64,000 nt of DNA from the NCBI RefSeq assembly GCF_003443875.1, contig NZ_CP027482.1, positions 2,852,001 through 2,916,000 on the forward strand, written 5' to 3'. Of the stretch, positions 31,478 to 39,885 are shown in pieces (within the stretch, counting starts at the first letter, position 1; each line of letters starts with the position of its first letter). The stretch comes from Aeromicrobium sp. A1-2 (GTDB taxonomy: Bacteria; Actinomycetota; Actinomycetes; Propionibacteriales; Nocardioidaceae). Under the pieces are notes generated by a model. That model was not told the origin of the DNA, searched no databases, and saw nothing but the letters and a program-made list of their open reading frames with translations. The position numbers were made by a program, and so were the translations under genes.

Positions 31478-32692
31478 TCAGCTCGCGATCAGCCGATCGA
31501 CCGCATCGATGATGATGGCCGGGTCGACGTCGATGTCGGCCTGGATGCGGTTCATAGGACTTCCGGGACCGTACGGCGTGGTGTCACCGGCGACGAGGTA
31601 CGCGTACTGGGAATCGGGGATGCTGTCGGTGATCGCCCAGAAGCACGAGTTGACGTAGCTCGCTGGGAAGATCTCCAGCACCTTGACCCCGGCACCCGCG
31701 AACACGAGGTTCGTCAGCGCCGCTCCGTGCGGCGCCACGACGACCTCGGCCGCAGCGTAGTGGTCGATCTGGTCCCGCACGGACATCCCGCCAGGCTCGA
31801 TGCACACGAACCCGCGATCCTCGAGCAGCGCCATCAGGGCCTCCTCCTGGACGATTCGTCGCGTGTTGCGCTGCGATCCTCGGGTGACGTAGATCCGTCG
31901 CGGCTTGTCGCTGACGTCGTGCGGCACCAGGCGTGAGCGCAGCCAGTCCACGGTCGAGCGCGGTGCGACTTCCTTCGGGTTCGGCAGGCTCGGCACCACG
32001 AGCTGGTCAGCCCGGACGGCCCGGTGCTTCTGCGTCTCCACGATGTGATGGTCGCCAAGTCCGACCAGCTCCAGCAGATCCCGCTGCCAGCCGGTCCCGG
32101 CAGGCACGTAGAGCGCATCGGCGACACGCCCCGGCATAGTCTCCTGGAAGACCCCGAAGCGGGGCAGGACGTCGAGCAGGAAGTGGTAGTAGTTGCCGCT
32201 GCCGCCGCGCGTCGCGAGCGAGACCAGCGTGCCCTCGACATGCTCGACCGGCGGCAACCTGTGGCGCAGGAAGATCGGGTGCTCACGCCAGCGGGTGATG
32301 CCGAAGTACTCGCTGGTCTCGTAGTCCAGCGTTCCGCCGGGGGTCACATTCGCGCCGTAGTCCCCCACCACGATGCCGCGGTCGATCTCCAGCGAGTACC
32401 GCGGCGCGACGTCGAACATCCTGGCCTTGTCGAACACCCAGTGCCCCGCCGGCGTGCCCTGGGCGGGCTGGCGCCGGATCTGCTCACCGACATCGAGCCG
32501 GTGCAGCGTCACGGCGTCGGGCTCGAGCGCGGCGGTCGCACCGACCGTCGCGGTGGCTCGCCGGGGCAGCGCACGTGCTCCCTGCAGACGGGACAGCGGT
32601 CGCGCCACCATGCCCGCCGCGAGGGACGCCAGTCGGTGCAGACGCTTGAGCAACGGCCACGCCGGTTGCAGCGCGTTGGGGAGCCGGGTCAT
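31478..32692 (-). CDS. glycosyltransferase family 61 (DUF563)
   Basis: GT61 enzyme of 404 residues. Its diagnostic stretch runs GSGNYYHFLLDVLPRF, VPSLPNPKEVAPRSTVDWLRSRL, RRIYVTRGSQRNTRRIVQEEALMALLEDRGF and, near the end, VVVAPHGAALTNLVFAGAGVKVLEIFP. GT61 includes O-linked xylosyl and N-acetylglucosaminyl transferases in eukaryotes and many unstudied capsule enzymes in bacteria. A basic, possibly membrane-associated N terminus precedes the domain. The ATG at 32692 overlaps the FkbM stop as ATGA. Confidence 0.85.
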   Translation of the reverse strand: MTRLPNALQPAWPLLKRLHRLASLAAGMVARPLSRLQGARALPRRATATVGATAALEPDAVTLHRLDVGEQIRRQPAQGTPAGHWVFDKARMFDVAPRYSLEIDRGIVVGDYGANVTPGGTLDYETSEYFGITRWREHPIFLRHRLPPVEHVEGTLVSLATRGGSGNYYHFLLDVLPRFGVFQETMPGRVADALYVPAGTGWQRDLLELVGLGDHHIVETQKHRAVRADQLVVPSLPNPKEVAPRSTVDWLRSRLVPHDVSDKPRRIYVTRGSQRNTRRIVQEEALMALLEDRGFVCIEPGGMSVRDQIDHYAAAEVVVAPHGAALTNLVFAGAGVKVLEIFPASYVNSCFWAITDSIPDSQYAYLVAGDTTPYGPGSPMNRIQADIDVDPAIIIDAVDRLIAS

Positions 32693-33498
32693 GCTCCGAC
32701 GGTGTCCCGCGACAACCAGGCCATGCCGAGGCGGGGCAGGAACTGCTCACGCTCGACCAGGTTGAGGCCCGCCGAGGTGAAGAACGCCTCGAGCTCCTCC
32801 CAGGAGTGTCCCGGGAGGTCGTGGTACTCCAGCACGACTCGTCGGACTCCGGCCCAGTCGGCCGGGTCCGAGCCGAGCACCATGTCGTACTCTCCACCCT
32901 CGGTGTCGATCTTGACGATGTCGGCCGTGCGTCCGCTGATCGTGAGGGCCTCGGCCATCGACACGCTGCGGACCGAGACCTTGGCGGCGTCGGCGGTCAG
33001 GTGCAACACGCCGTTGTGCCCGCTCGCGGCGCCGTTGTCTGCCAGCTCGAGCACGCCTGCCTCGCCCTGGACTGCGAGGTTGTTGCCGTGCACCCGCGCC
33101 TGCAGCGCATTGTCACCGATGTTGCGGGTGAGGTACTCCGCGGTCGACGGCGACGCCTCGTAGGAGTCGACCCGGGCGCCGGGGTGCTTGCGGGCGAAGG
33201 CGACCGAGAAGCAGCCAACGTGCGCTCCGATGTCCAGGGCCACCGGCTGCTCACCGAGGTCGGATGTGAACCACCCGAGGCGGTACTCGTCCTCGACGAA
33301 GATCTCGTAGACCGGCACGCGGGCGCCTGGGCGGTTGGGCACCGTGATGCTCGTGTCGGCGTCCATCCGGAAGACCAGCTCCTCCGGCTTGCCGGTGACG
33401 CTCTGGCGCGCCATGGCGACCAGCAGCGCGGCACCGTTGTCGAAGCCGCGAACGGTCTGACGGACCCTGCGCAGGGCGAGGGGGAGACTGCGGTTCAT
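32689..33498 (-). CDS. FkbM family methyltransferase
   Basis: SAM-dependent O-methyltransferase of 269 residues. Features are VALDIGAHVGCFSVAFARKHPGA (motif I), VDSYEASPSTAEYLTRNI, and the FkbM hallmark DIVKIDTEGGEYDMVLG. FkbM methylates a cyclohexyl hydroxyl in FK506, and homologues in glycan loci methylate sugars. The ATG overlaps the upstream wzy-like stop as ATGA, and its stop overlaps the GT61 start, so wzy, fkbM and GT61 form one translationally linked string. Confidence 0.87.
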   Translation of the reverse strand: MNRSLPLALRRVRQTVRGFDNGAALLVAMARQSVTGKPEELVFRMDADTSITVPNRPGARVPVYEIFVEDEYRLGWFTSDLGEQPVALDIGAHVGCFSVAFARKHPGARVDSYEASPSTAEYLTRNIGDNALQARVHGNNLAVQGEAGVLELADNGAASGHNGVLHLTADAAKVSVRSVSMAEALTISGRTADIVKIDTEGGEYDMVLGSDPADWAGVRRVVLEYHDLPGHSWEELEAFFTSAGLNLVEREQFLPRLGMAWLSRDTVGA

Positions 33499-34826
33499 GC
33501 TGAAGTCCTTGTCGTGGTGAGGGAGCGGCGTGGCCGACCCGCGGGAGTTGGTGTGACGTCGTTCGACGGTGGTGGTCGGTCCAGGTTGGCGGCGAACGTC
33601 AGGGCGATCACCGACCAGATCAGACGATCCCACAAAGTATTGGTCAGCGGGCCGATTGTGCCGTAGGCGAGGACCGGATACGCGAGTCGATGGTTGATGC
33701 CCTGCCAGAACAGCGGACGGAGCGCAGTCCACAGCACCAGCAGATAGCCGAGCAGGCCGAAGATCCCCACCGCCGTGGCCACCTGGAGATAGATGTTGTG
33801 AGAGCCCAGCCCCCCGTCGAAGCCGTTGCCGAGGAACGGGTGCTCGAGGAAGAGCTTCCACGCCTCGGCCAGGACGTTCTGCCGCTCGATGTCCGAGCCG
33901 CTGGCTGACCCGTTGCCGAACAACCGACCAAGTGCGGAGTTTCCGTCCTCCTGGAGCAGCCGCCCCGAGAAGGCCAGCACGCCGGCGACACCCAGCATCA
34001 CAGCGCCAACGGCGCGGATCGAGCCCTCTACGAAGGGGTAGATCACGACGAGCATGCCTAGGACCAGCAGCGCCGCACGACTGCCACTGATGTAGACGCC
34101 ATAAGCGTTGATGATCGCCGCGAACCAGAAGATCCAGCGGTAGCCCGGGCTGATCTTCGCCACCAGGTACGGCGTGAGCGCTGCCGCCAGCAAGCACTCC
34201 AGGCCGAGGTAGTTGGGGTGGTACGTGAAGCCGACGTAGCGAGCGTCGCCAGCCACCGGCCCGCTCAGCAGACCCCAGCCGACGCTGAAGACGCAACCGA
34301 AAACGTACGCAGCGGCAAGCCGGACGGTGATCTTGATCTGTGGGCGCCAAATCATGAAGAAGATCGGCAGCATGAAGGCGCCTACCAGCAGCCGTGCGAC
34401 CTGATTGATGCTGACCACGGGGATGGCGCTGGCGACACTGGCCACAACGCCCATCGTGAACAGGATTCCCAGCCCAAGCAGGAACAGCGGGGGGATCGAA
34501 ACCTTGTTGCGCAGGAGCGTTGGCGCCAGGATCGCGATGCCGATCACGAACATAATGTCGGACCCAGTCACGTACGAAGCACCTAGGCGCAGGTCGTTGA
34601 GTGGCGCGAGGAACATCGCGAGGGTGATGGCGCCCGTGCCCACTCTCGCCAGGTCGAAGCAGACCAGCAGCACGAGAAGAGCCGCGAGGAAAACTGTGAC
34701 GGCGCCCAGCAGTGGGGCTCTCGTACCGACGAACGTCAGCCCGGCCAGGACCACCAACGCAAGCAGGTAGGTCCACGACTCGCCGAGGACCCGACCCGGG
34801 AGGGTGATGCTCAGGGGACGCGCCAT
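33495..34826 (-). CDS. O-antigen polymerase/ligase-like membrane protein (Wzy/WaaL family)
   Basis: Polytopic protein of 443 residues with about 11-12 helices. Between the two central hydrophobic blocks lie GDARYVGFTYHPNYLGLECLLAAALTPY and ISGSRAALLVLGMLVV, and a large periplasmic loop contains LFLEHPFLGNGFDGGLGSHNIYLQVATAVG, the usual Wzy_C pattern. It would polymerise flipped repeat units or ligate them. The ATG at 34826 has AAGG at a fair distance; the frame extends 24 codons further up into the kinase gene and is rejected. A Pro/Arg-rich tail ends the protein. Confidence 0.85.
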   Translation of the reverse strand: MARPLSITLPGRVLGESWTYLLALVVLAGLTFVGTRAPLLGAVTVFLAALLVLLVCFDLARVGTGAITLAMFLAPLNDLRLGASYVTGSDIMFVIGIAILAPTLLRNKVSIPPLFLLGLGILFTMGVVASVASAIPVVSINQVARLLVGAFMLPIFFMIWRPQIKITVRLAAAYVFGCVFSVGWGLLSGPVAGDARYVGFTYHPNYLGLECLLAAALTPYLVAKISPGYRWIFWFAAIINAYGVYISGSRAALLVLGMLVVIYPFVEGSIRAVGAVMLGVAGVLAFSGRLLQEDGNSALGRLFGNGSASGSDIERQNVLAEAWKLFLEHPFLGNGFDGGLGSHNIYLQVATAVGIFGLLGYLLVLWTALRPLFWQGINHRLAYPVLAYGTIGPLTNTLWDRLIWSVIALTFAANLDRPPPSNDVTPTPAGRPRRSLTTTRTSA

Positions 34827-34848
34827 GCTCAGTCGGACCTTGCGCCCG

Positions 34849-36306
34849 TCACCGGGTCCGCTCGTGCTGCGACTGCTTGCGCTCGCCTCGAGAGGCACGA
34901 CGGGGCTTGGTCGCGGCGCGCATCGAGCGGCCTGCCTCGATCTCCTCGCCGTATCCGTATCCGTAGCCGTAGCCGTAGCCGGAAACCGCGCGGCGCGGTG
35001 TCATGTTGAGCACGACGCCGACGATGCGCCCATCGACCGCGTCCAGTCGGTCGACGGCCTCCTGGACCAGGTCCTTGTCGGTCTTGGCGTAGCGAGTCAC
35101 CAGCAGCACCCCGTCGGCCATTGGCGCGATGATCGCAGGATCAGCAACGGGAAGCAGAGGAGGCGCGTCGATGATCACGACGTCGTAGGCGTCGCGGACC
35201 TTCATCAGCAGGTCGCGCATGGCCTGGGTCTCGAGGACCTCGGCCGGGTTGGGCGGCGTTGGTCCTGTCGCCAGGAAGTCGACGCCGCTCTCGTGCTGCT
35301 GGATGCACTCCTCGACCGGGGCACGGCCGACAAGGACCGTCAGAACCCCAACGGAGTTCTCCAGACCGAGCAGACGGGCGACCCGGGGCTTGCGGAAGTC
35401 CGCGTCGAGGATCAGGACGCGGCGGCCGGTCTGAGCGAGGGTTATCGCCAGGTTTGTCGCGGTGACGGTCTTGCCCTCGTCGGGGACCGCGCTGGAGATC
35501 ATCAGCATCTGTCGCTTGGAGTCCAGCTCCACGAACTGCAGATTGGTGCGCAGCACGCGGAAGGCCTCGACCCGCTCCCGCGAGCCCTCGTCATCGCTGA
35601 TCAGAGGGTGCTTGGGCACCGATGAATCGAACGGCACGATTGCCATGACGGCGGAGTCGGTGACCTCGCTGAGGTCCTGCGGAGTCTTGATCGAAGTGTC
35701 GAACATGTCGCGCAACACCGCACCGGCGACGCCTATCAGCAGGCCGAGAATCGCGCCGACGGCGAGGTTGATCGTCAGGTTGGGGGAGACCGGGTTGGCA
35801 TCGTAGGAGGCGTCTCCGGCGAGCCGAGCGATGATGGGCGATGCCTGCTCTTCACCGTCGGCGGTCTTGCCCGGGGCCTCGAGGGTCGCCACGAGCTTGA
35901 CGATCTCGTTGCCCTCGGCGCGTGCAAGGTCGCGCGCGACCTGCGGGTCCTCGTCGGTGACCGTGATCTGCAGGATCACGGTGTTGGGTACCGCCGTGGC
36001 GGAGACACGGGGGCCGAGCTCATCGGGCGTGATGTCCAGGCCGACCTGCTTGATGACCCGCTGGAGAACCGCGGGGTCCTTCGCGAGGTCAGCGTACGAG
36101 GCGACCCGCTGTGCGGAGTAGATGCTGAGGTTGTAAGCGTCCAGCGTGCCCGTCGAGGTCGCCGTGACGTAGATCCGCGCCTGCGACTGGTAGGTCGGCG
36201 TGATCGCCGACGTCAGCACGGCCGCACCGATGATGCCCAGAAGGAACGACGCCACAGCAAACTTCCAGCGGCGCCGAAGCGTGCGCAGCAATTGACGTAG
36301 TTCCAC
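34849..36306 (-). CDS. Wzz-BY-kinase fusion: chain-length regulator with tyrosine autokinase
   Basis: Polysaccharide co-polymerase of 485 residues. An N-terminal Wzz domain lies between helices at about 16-36 and 178-198, followed by a cytosolic BY-kinase: Walker A SSAVPDEGKT (271-280), Walker A' VLILDADFRKPR (297-308), Walker B DVVIIDAPP (375-383). The Tyr cluster SGYGYGYGYGYGEE (442-455) provides five phospho-acceptor tyrosines before a basic tail. Cycles of autophosphorylation control polymer length and export. The GTG start has GAGGG 5 nt upstream, and a candidate -10 TACACT lies at 36353-36358. No cognate low-molecular-weight tyrosine phosphatase is in the window. Confidence 0.92.
   Translation of the reverse strand: MELRQLLRTLRRRWKFAVASFLLGIIGAAVLTSAITPTYQSQARIYVTATSTGTLDAYNLSIYSAQRVASYADLAKDPAVLQRVIKQVGLDITPDELGPRVSATAVPNTVILQITVTDEDPQVARDLARAEGNEIVKLVATLEAPGKTADGEEQASPIIARLAGDASYDANPVSPNLTINLAVGAILGLLIGVAGAVLRDMFDTSIKTPQDLSEVTDSAVMAIVPFDSSVPKHPLISDDEGSRERVEAFRVLRTNLQFVELDSKRQMLMISSAVPDEGKTVTATNLAITLAQTGRRVLILDADFRKPRVARLLGLENSVGVLTVLVGRAPVEECIQQHESGVDFLATGPTPPNPAEVLETQAMRDLLMKVRDAYDVVIIDAPPLLPVADPAIIAPMADGVLLVTRYAKTDKDLVQEAVDRLDAVDGRIVGVVLNMTPRRAVSGYGYGYGYGYGEEIEAGRSMRAATKPRRASRGERKQSQHERTR
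34949..34978 (-). repeat. five tandem 6-bp units encoding the tyrosine cluster
   Basis: Plus-strand units are CCGTAT, CCGTAT, CCGTAG, CCGTAG, CCGTAG, which read on the minus strand as five Tyr-Gly pairs. Gain or loss of a unit by slippage would keep frame and change the number of phosphorylatable tyrosines. Confidence 0.8.
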
Positions 36307-36589
36307 TCAGGCCCTCGCTCGGGGGATCAGTCTCGCGTCGACAGGTCACCAAAGTGTAAGGGAGTGCCACCCCAGCGGGCCGCTGGCCTCGCTCGGCGGG
36401 TTGACCCGTCGATCCACCGCCTCAGTCTCCCCAGGTCGGTTGCCTAGTGGGCCCGCCCGTGAACCAGAACGGCGTCGAAGCGAAACTTCGGGGCAAGCGG
36501 GTCGTTAGGTGTCATGAGGCTGTGCGCGCGTAACGTTCAGTCAAAAAAAACCACGAAGTCCAGAAAAAATCACTCGGAGGACGAGAAAC
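36307..36589. promoter_or_regulatory. divergent promoter region between the Wzz-kinase and epimerase genes
   Basis: Gene-free 283 bp. Minus-strand TACACT (36353-36358) would give a 40-nt leader for the kinase gene. Plus-strand TAACGT (36531-36536) would give a leader of about 47 nt for the epimerase, with two A-tracts (near 36542-36549 and 36563-36568) and the ribosome site GGAGGA. A small hairpin CGAAG-CGAAA-CTTCG lies at 36476-36490. No JUMPstart/ops element is seen. The -35 boxes are not convincing. Confidence 0.4.
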
Positions 36590-37555
36590 ATGACGGTATT
36601 GGTCACCGGAGCCGGCGGATTCATCGGCGGGCACCTCGTTGCAGACCTGGTCAAGTCCGGCAAGAACGTACGCGCCGTCGACAAGAAGCCCCAGGACGAG
36701 TGGTACCAGGTCAGCACCGACGCCGAGAACGTCGTGGCCGACTGCGCCGACATGGCCGACGCCCACAAGATGGCGGTCGGCACCGAGGAGATCTACAACC
36801 TCGCCGCGGACATGGGCGGCATGGGCTTCATCGAGAACAACAAGGCCGAGTGCATGCTGTCGGTGCTCACCAGCACCAACGTCCTCGTCGCCGCCCGCGA
36901 TGCCGGGACCCAGCGCTACTTCTACAGCAGCTCGGCGTGCGTCTACGCCGGTGACAAGCAGACCGACCCCAATGTCACGGCGCTCAAGGAGGCCGATGCG
37001 TACCCGGCCGACCCCGAGGACGGATACGGCTGGGAGAAGCTCTTCAGCGAGCGCATGGCCCGGCACTTCCGCGAGGACTTCGGCATCGAGACCCGGGTCG
37101 CCCGCTACCACAACGTCTACGGCCCTGATGGCACGTTCGGGGGGGGCCGCGAGAAGGCGCCGGCGGCGCTGGCGCGCAAGATCGCCCAGGCCAAGCTCAG
37201 CGGCGACCACACGATGGACATCTGGGGTGACGGCGAGCAGAGCCGCAGCTTCATGTACATCGACGACTGCGTTCGCGGCACCAAGGAGATCCTGGCCGGC
37301 GACAACCTCGAACCAGTCAACCTCGGCTCGTCCGAGCTCGTCACGATCAATCAGATGGCATCGATCCTCGAAGAGATCGCGGGCATCACGGTGACCCGCA
37401 GCCACGACCTGACTGCGCCGCAGGGAGTGCGGGGGCGCAACTCCGACAACACGATGTTCCACAGCATCTACGGCTGGGAGCCTTCGATCTCGTTGCGTGA
37501 CGGGCTTGAGAAGACCTACTCCTGGATCTACGACCAGCTGAGTGCGCGGGGCTGA
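36590..37555 (+). CDS. GDP-mannose 3,5-epimerase
   Basis: Extended SDR sugar epimerase of 321 residues that closely follows plant and bacterial GDP-mannose 3,5-epimerase, converting GDP-D-mannose to GDP-L-galactose or GDP-L-gulose. It has the Rossmann loop VTGAGGFIGGHL, the family-specific LAADMGGMGFI (71-81), YSSSACVY with Cys117, the catalytic YGWEK (Tyr146, Lys150), RYHNVYGPDGTFGGGREKAPAA and PQGVRGRNSDN near the end. GGAGG lies upstream of the ATG. It starts a two-gene unit with the following glycosyltransferase (4-bp gap), which may use its product. Confidence 0.88.
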   Translation: MTVLVTGAGGFIGGHLVADLVKSGKNVRAVDKKPQDEWYQVSTDAENVVADCADMADAHKMAVGTEEIYNLAADMGGMGFIENNKAECMLSVLTSTNVLVAARDAGTQRYFYSSSACVYAGDKQTDPNVTALKEADAYPADPEDGYGWEKLFSERMARHFREDFGIETRVARYHNVYGPDGTFGGGREKAPAALARKIAQAKLSGDHTMDIWGDGEQSRSFMYIDDCVRGTKEILAGDNLEPVNLGSSELVTINQMASILEEIAGITVTRSHDLTAPQGVRGRNSDNTMFHSIYGWEPSISLRDGLEKTYSWIYDQLSARG

Positions 37556-37559
37556 CCCG

Positions 37560-38777
37560 GTGCGCATCACGGTTCATGACTTCTCCGGCCACCCCTTCCA
37601 GGCCGAGCTGTCCCGCAAGCTGGCCGACAAGGGTCACGCGGTCGACCACGTGTCGGCCGAGCAGTACGTCAGCGGCAAGGGCCATCTGGAGGTCCAGCCC
37701 GGCGATTCACCGACGCTGACGTTCACCGCCATCGCTTTGGACCTGCCCTTCCAGAAGTACGCCCCGCTCGCACGGTTGCGCTTCGAACGCTCCTACGCCC
37801 GTGAGTGGATCAAGCGGCTCAAGGCTGCTCCGCCCGAAGTCGTCGTCGCGTGCAACCTGCCACTGCTGTCGATGTTCCTGTTCGCCCGCTACGCCAGGCG
37901 CGCCAAGCTGCCGTACGTCTTCTGGCACCAGGACATCTACAGCGCGGGGTTGACCGATGAGCTTCGCCGCCGGCTCCCCCGGCCGCTCGCCTGGCTCGGT
38001 TCGCGCCTCTTCGTCCGGATGGAGGCCTACTGCGCCAAGCACGCCGACCACGTCGTCGCGATCGGCGATGCCTTCAAGGAGGTGTACCCCGGCTGGAAGG
38101 TCGCGCCGGCCAACGTCTCGGTGATCCCGAACTGGGCGCCACTGGACAAGGTCTTCCCAGTCGACCGGCACAACCCGATCTCGGAGCAGTTGTTCGACGA
38201 CGAGAGCTCCCTCCGACTGGTCTACGCCGGCACGCTGGGCCGCAAGCACAACCCACACCTGCTGGTCGACCTGCTGCGCAACGCGCAGGACAACGACATC
38301 CCGGTCTCGATGGTCGTGATCTCCGAGGGCCAGGGCGCCGACGACCTCGCCGAGATCGCCCGCACCGAGGACGTCCCGCTCACGGTGCTGCCGTTCCAGC
38401 CGGCAGACGACCTGCCGTACGCGCTCGGCTCGGCCGACGTGCTGGTGGCGCTCCTGGAGCCCGACGCCACCAAGTTCTCGATCCCCAGCAAGGTCTTGTC
38501 CTACATGGCCGCCGGTCGGCCGATCCTCGGTCTCATGCCGGAGGACAACCCCGCCGCGCTCGACATCGTCGCCAGCGGCGGCTACGTCGTCGATCCAACC
38601 GAGCTCGGTGCCAAGTCGGCAGCGGTCTGGCTGGCAGACCTCGCGATCGAACGGGCGTTGATCGGCCAGATCGGTGGTTCGACCCGCGCGATCGCCGAGC
38701 TGAAGTTCGACGTGGAGCAGGTCTCCGACGAGTTCAGCATGATCCTCGTCCGGGCGATCGAGCTTCAGCGCACGTAG
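37560..38777 (+). CDS. glycosyltransferase family 4 (WbuB-like)
   Basis: GT-B retaining glycosyltransferase of 405 residues. N-terminal ITVHDFSGHPFQAELSRKLADKGH and VFWHQDIYSAGL lead to the linker VIPNWAPLDKVFP; the donor domain has LRLVYAGTLGRKHNP and the sugar-binding region FSIPSKVLSYMAAGRPILGLM. It resembles WbuB/WcaI-type enzymes that add sugars to lipid-linked intermediates. The GTG at 37560 follows the epimerase stop by 4 nt; an alternative GTG at 37542 would overlap the epimerase. Its stop overlaps the convergent dehydratase gene by 13 bp. Confidence 0.85.
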   Translation: MRITVHDFSGHPFQAELSRKLADKGHAVDHVSAEQYVSGKGHLEVQPGDSPTLTFTAIALDLPFQKYAPLARLRFERSYAREWIKRLKAAPPEVVVACNLPLLSMFLFARYARRAKLPYVFWHQDIYSAGLTDELRRRLPRPLAWLGSRLFVRMEAYCAKHADHVVAIGDAFKEVYPGWKVAPANVSVIPNWAPLDKVFPVDRHNPISEQLFDDESSLRLVYAGTLGRKHNPHLLVDLLRNAQDNDIPVSMVVISEGQGADDLAEIARTEDVPLTVLPFQPADDLPYALGSADVLVALLEPDATKFSIPSKVLSYMAAGRPILGLMPEDNPAALDIVASGGYVVDPTELGAKSAAVWLADLAIERALIGQIGGSTRAIAELKFDVEQVSDEFSMILVRAIELQRT

Positions 38778-39775
38778 TCCGCCGACTCGGCGACACCCGA
38801 GCGGATGCGGCGCACGTCGACGTCGACCATGTCCGAGACGAGCGTCTCGAACGACGTAGCCGGGGCCCAGCCCAACTGCACCAGCGCTCTGGTCGCGTCG
38901 CCCTGGAGGGCTGCAGCCTGGGTCGAGCTCCACAGGCTGTGATCCAACTCCAGATGTGGCATCGGGTCGTCGACACCAGCGGCCGCGAACGCCGTCGTCA
39001 GCATCTGACGCAGGGTGCGAGTTGTGCCGGTCGCGATGACGTAGTCGTCCGCGCGGTCGTGCTGCAACGAGAGCCTCATCGCGTCGACGTAGTCGACCGC
39101 CGCACCCCAGTCCCGCTCGATGTCGATGTCACCCAACGAAACCTTCGCATCCCGGCCGCAGGCGATCTCGGCCGCGACCCGGGCGATCTTGCCCGCCACG
39201 AACTGGTGGCCACGGAATGGACTCTCGTGGTTGAACAGGATCCCGTTGCAGGCAAACAGGTCGTACTTCTCGCGGTAGCTGACCACCGCGTGGTGCGCGG
39301 CACTCTTGGCGATCGCATAGGGCGTGCGGGGCCGGTGGGACGTCTCCTCGTTGAGCGAGCCCTTGACATCGCCGCCGAAGACCTCGGCGCTCGAGGCCTG
39401 GAAGAACCGGACCTCGCGGCCTCCGACGTCACGATGACGCAGCAGGGCCTCCAACATCTCCACGACCGCAGTCGTGTTGGTGCGCAGGACGAGTTCCGGA
39501 TCGCTCCAGCTCCTGCCGACCGAGCTGAAGCCGGCCAGGTTGTACACCTCATTGGGCGCGTGACGGTCGAGCAGCCCGGCGAACTCAGCGGAGTCGGTGA
39601 GCTCGTGCTCGACCAGCTCCACGCCGGCTAGGTACGGCGCCGTCCTGGCTGTCGACTGGCTGTCGGGACGCACCGTGCCGACGACACGCCAGCCGTTGGA
39701 GCGCAGGAGCCTGGCGAGATACATCCCGTCCTGCCCCGCGACACCCGTGATGAGCGCGGTGCGATCGTCCTGCAT
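38765..39775 (-). CDS. gmd: GDP-mannose 4,6-dehydratase
   Basis: Converts GDP-D-mannose to GDP-4-keto-6-deoxymannose, the precursor of GDP-fucose, rhamnose and related sugars. The 336-residue product has ALITGVAGQDGMYLARLL (NAD(P) loop), YNLAGFSSVGRSW, ASSAEVFGG (128-135), catalytic YAIAK (Tyr153, Lys157), LFNHESPFRG (the family hallmark NHESPRRG, with Phe for Arg) and GDIDIERDWG. The helper reductase or epimerase (Rmd, Fcl) is absent from the window, so its final sugar is unknown. AGAGG lies upstream of the ATG. Confidence 0.88.
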   Translation of the reverse strand: MQDDRTALITGVAGQDGMYLARLLRSNGWRVVGTVRPDSQSTARTAPYLAGVELVEHELTDSAEFAGLLDRHAPNEVYNLAGFSSVGRSWSDPELVLRTNTTAVVEMLEALLRHRDVGGREVRFFQASSAEVFGGDVKGSLNEETSHRPRTPYAIAKSAAHHAVVSYREKYDLFACNGILFNHESPFRGHQFVAGKIARVAAEIACGRDAKVSLGDIDIERDWGAAVDYVDAMRLSLQHDRADDYVIATGTTRTLRQMLTTAFAAAGVDDPMPHLELDHSLWSSTQAAALQGDATRALVQLGWAPATSFETLVSDMVDVDVRRIRSGVAESADYVR

Positions 39776-39873
39776 GCCCTACCTCTGTCTCGTGTCGACT
39801 GACCCAGCAGGGACCGATGCGGCGCCGGCGACGCTGCCGGGCGAACCGCTCTCATGGTATCCGCACCGTTGGC

Positions 39874-39879
39874 TAGGCT
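39874..39879 (+). promoter_or_regulatory. -10 element of leaderless SGNH lipoprotein gene
   Basis: TAGGCT with a 6-nt spacer to the ATG at 39886. The hexamer is identical to the tmk element. Confidence 0.6.
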
Positions 39880-39885
39880 GGACGA

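Noticed and set aside
36307..36589. JUMPstart/ops anti-termination element before the glycan genes
   Set aside because: The consensus GGCGGTAG is absent; only A-tracts and a small hairpin are seen.
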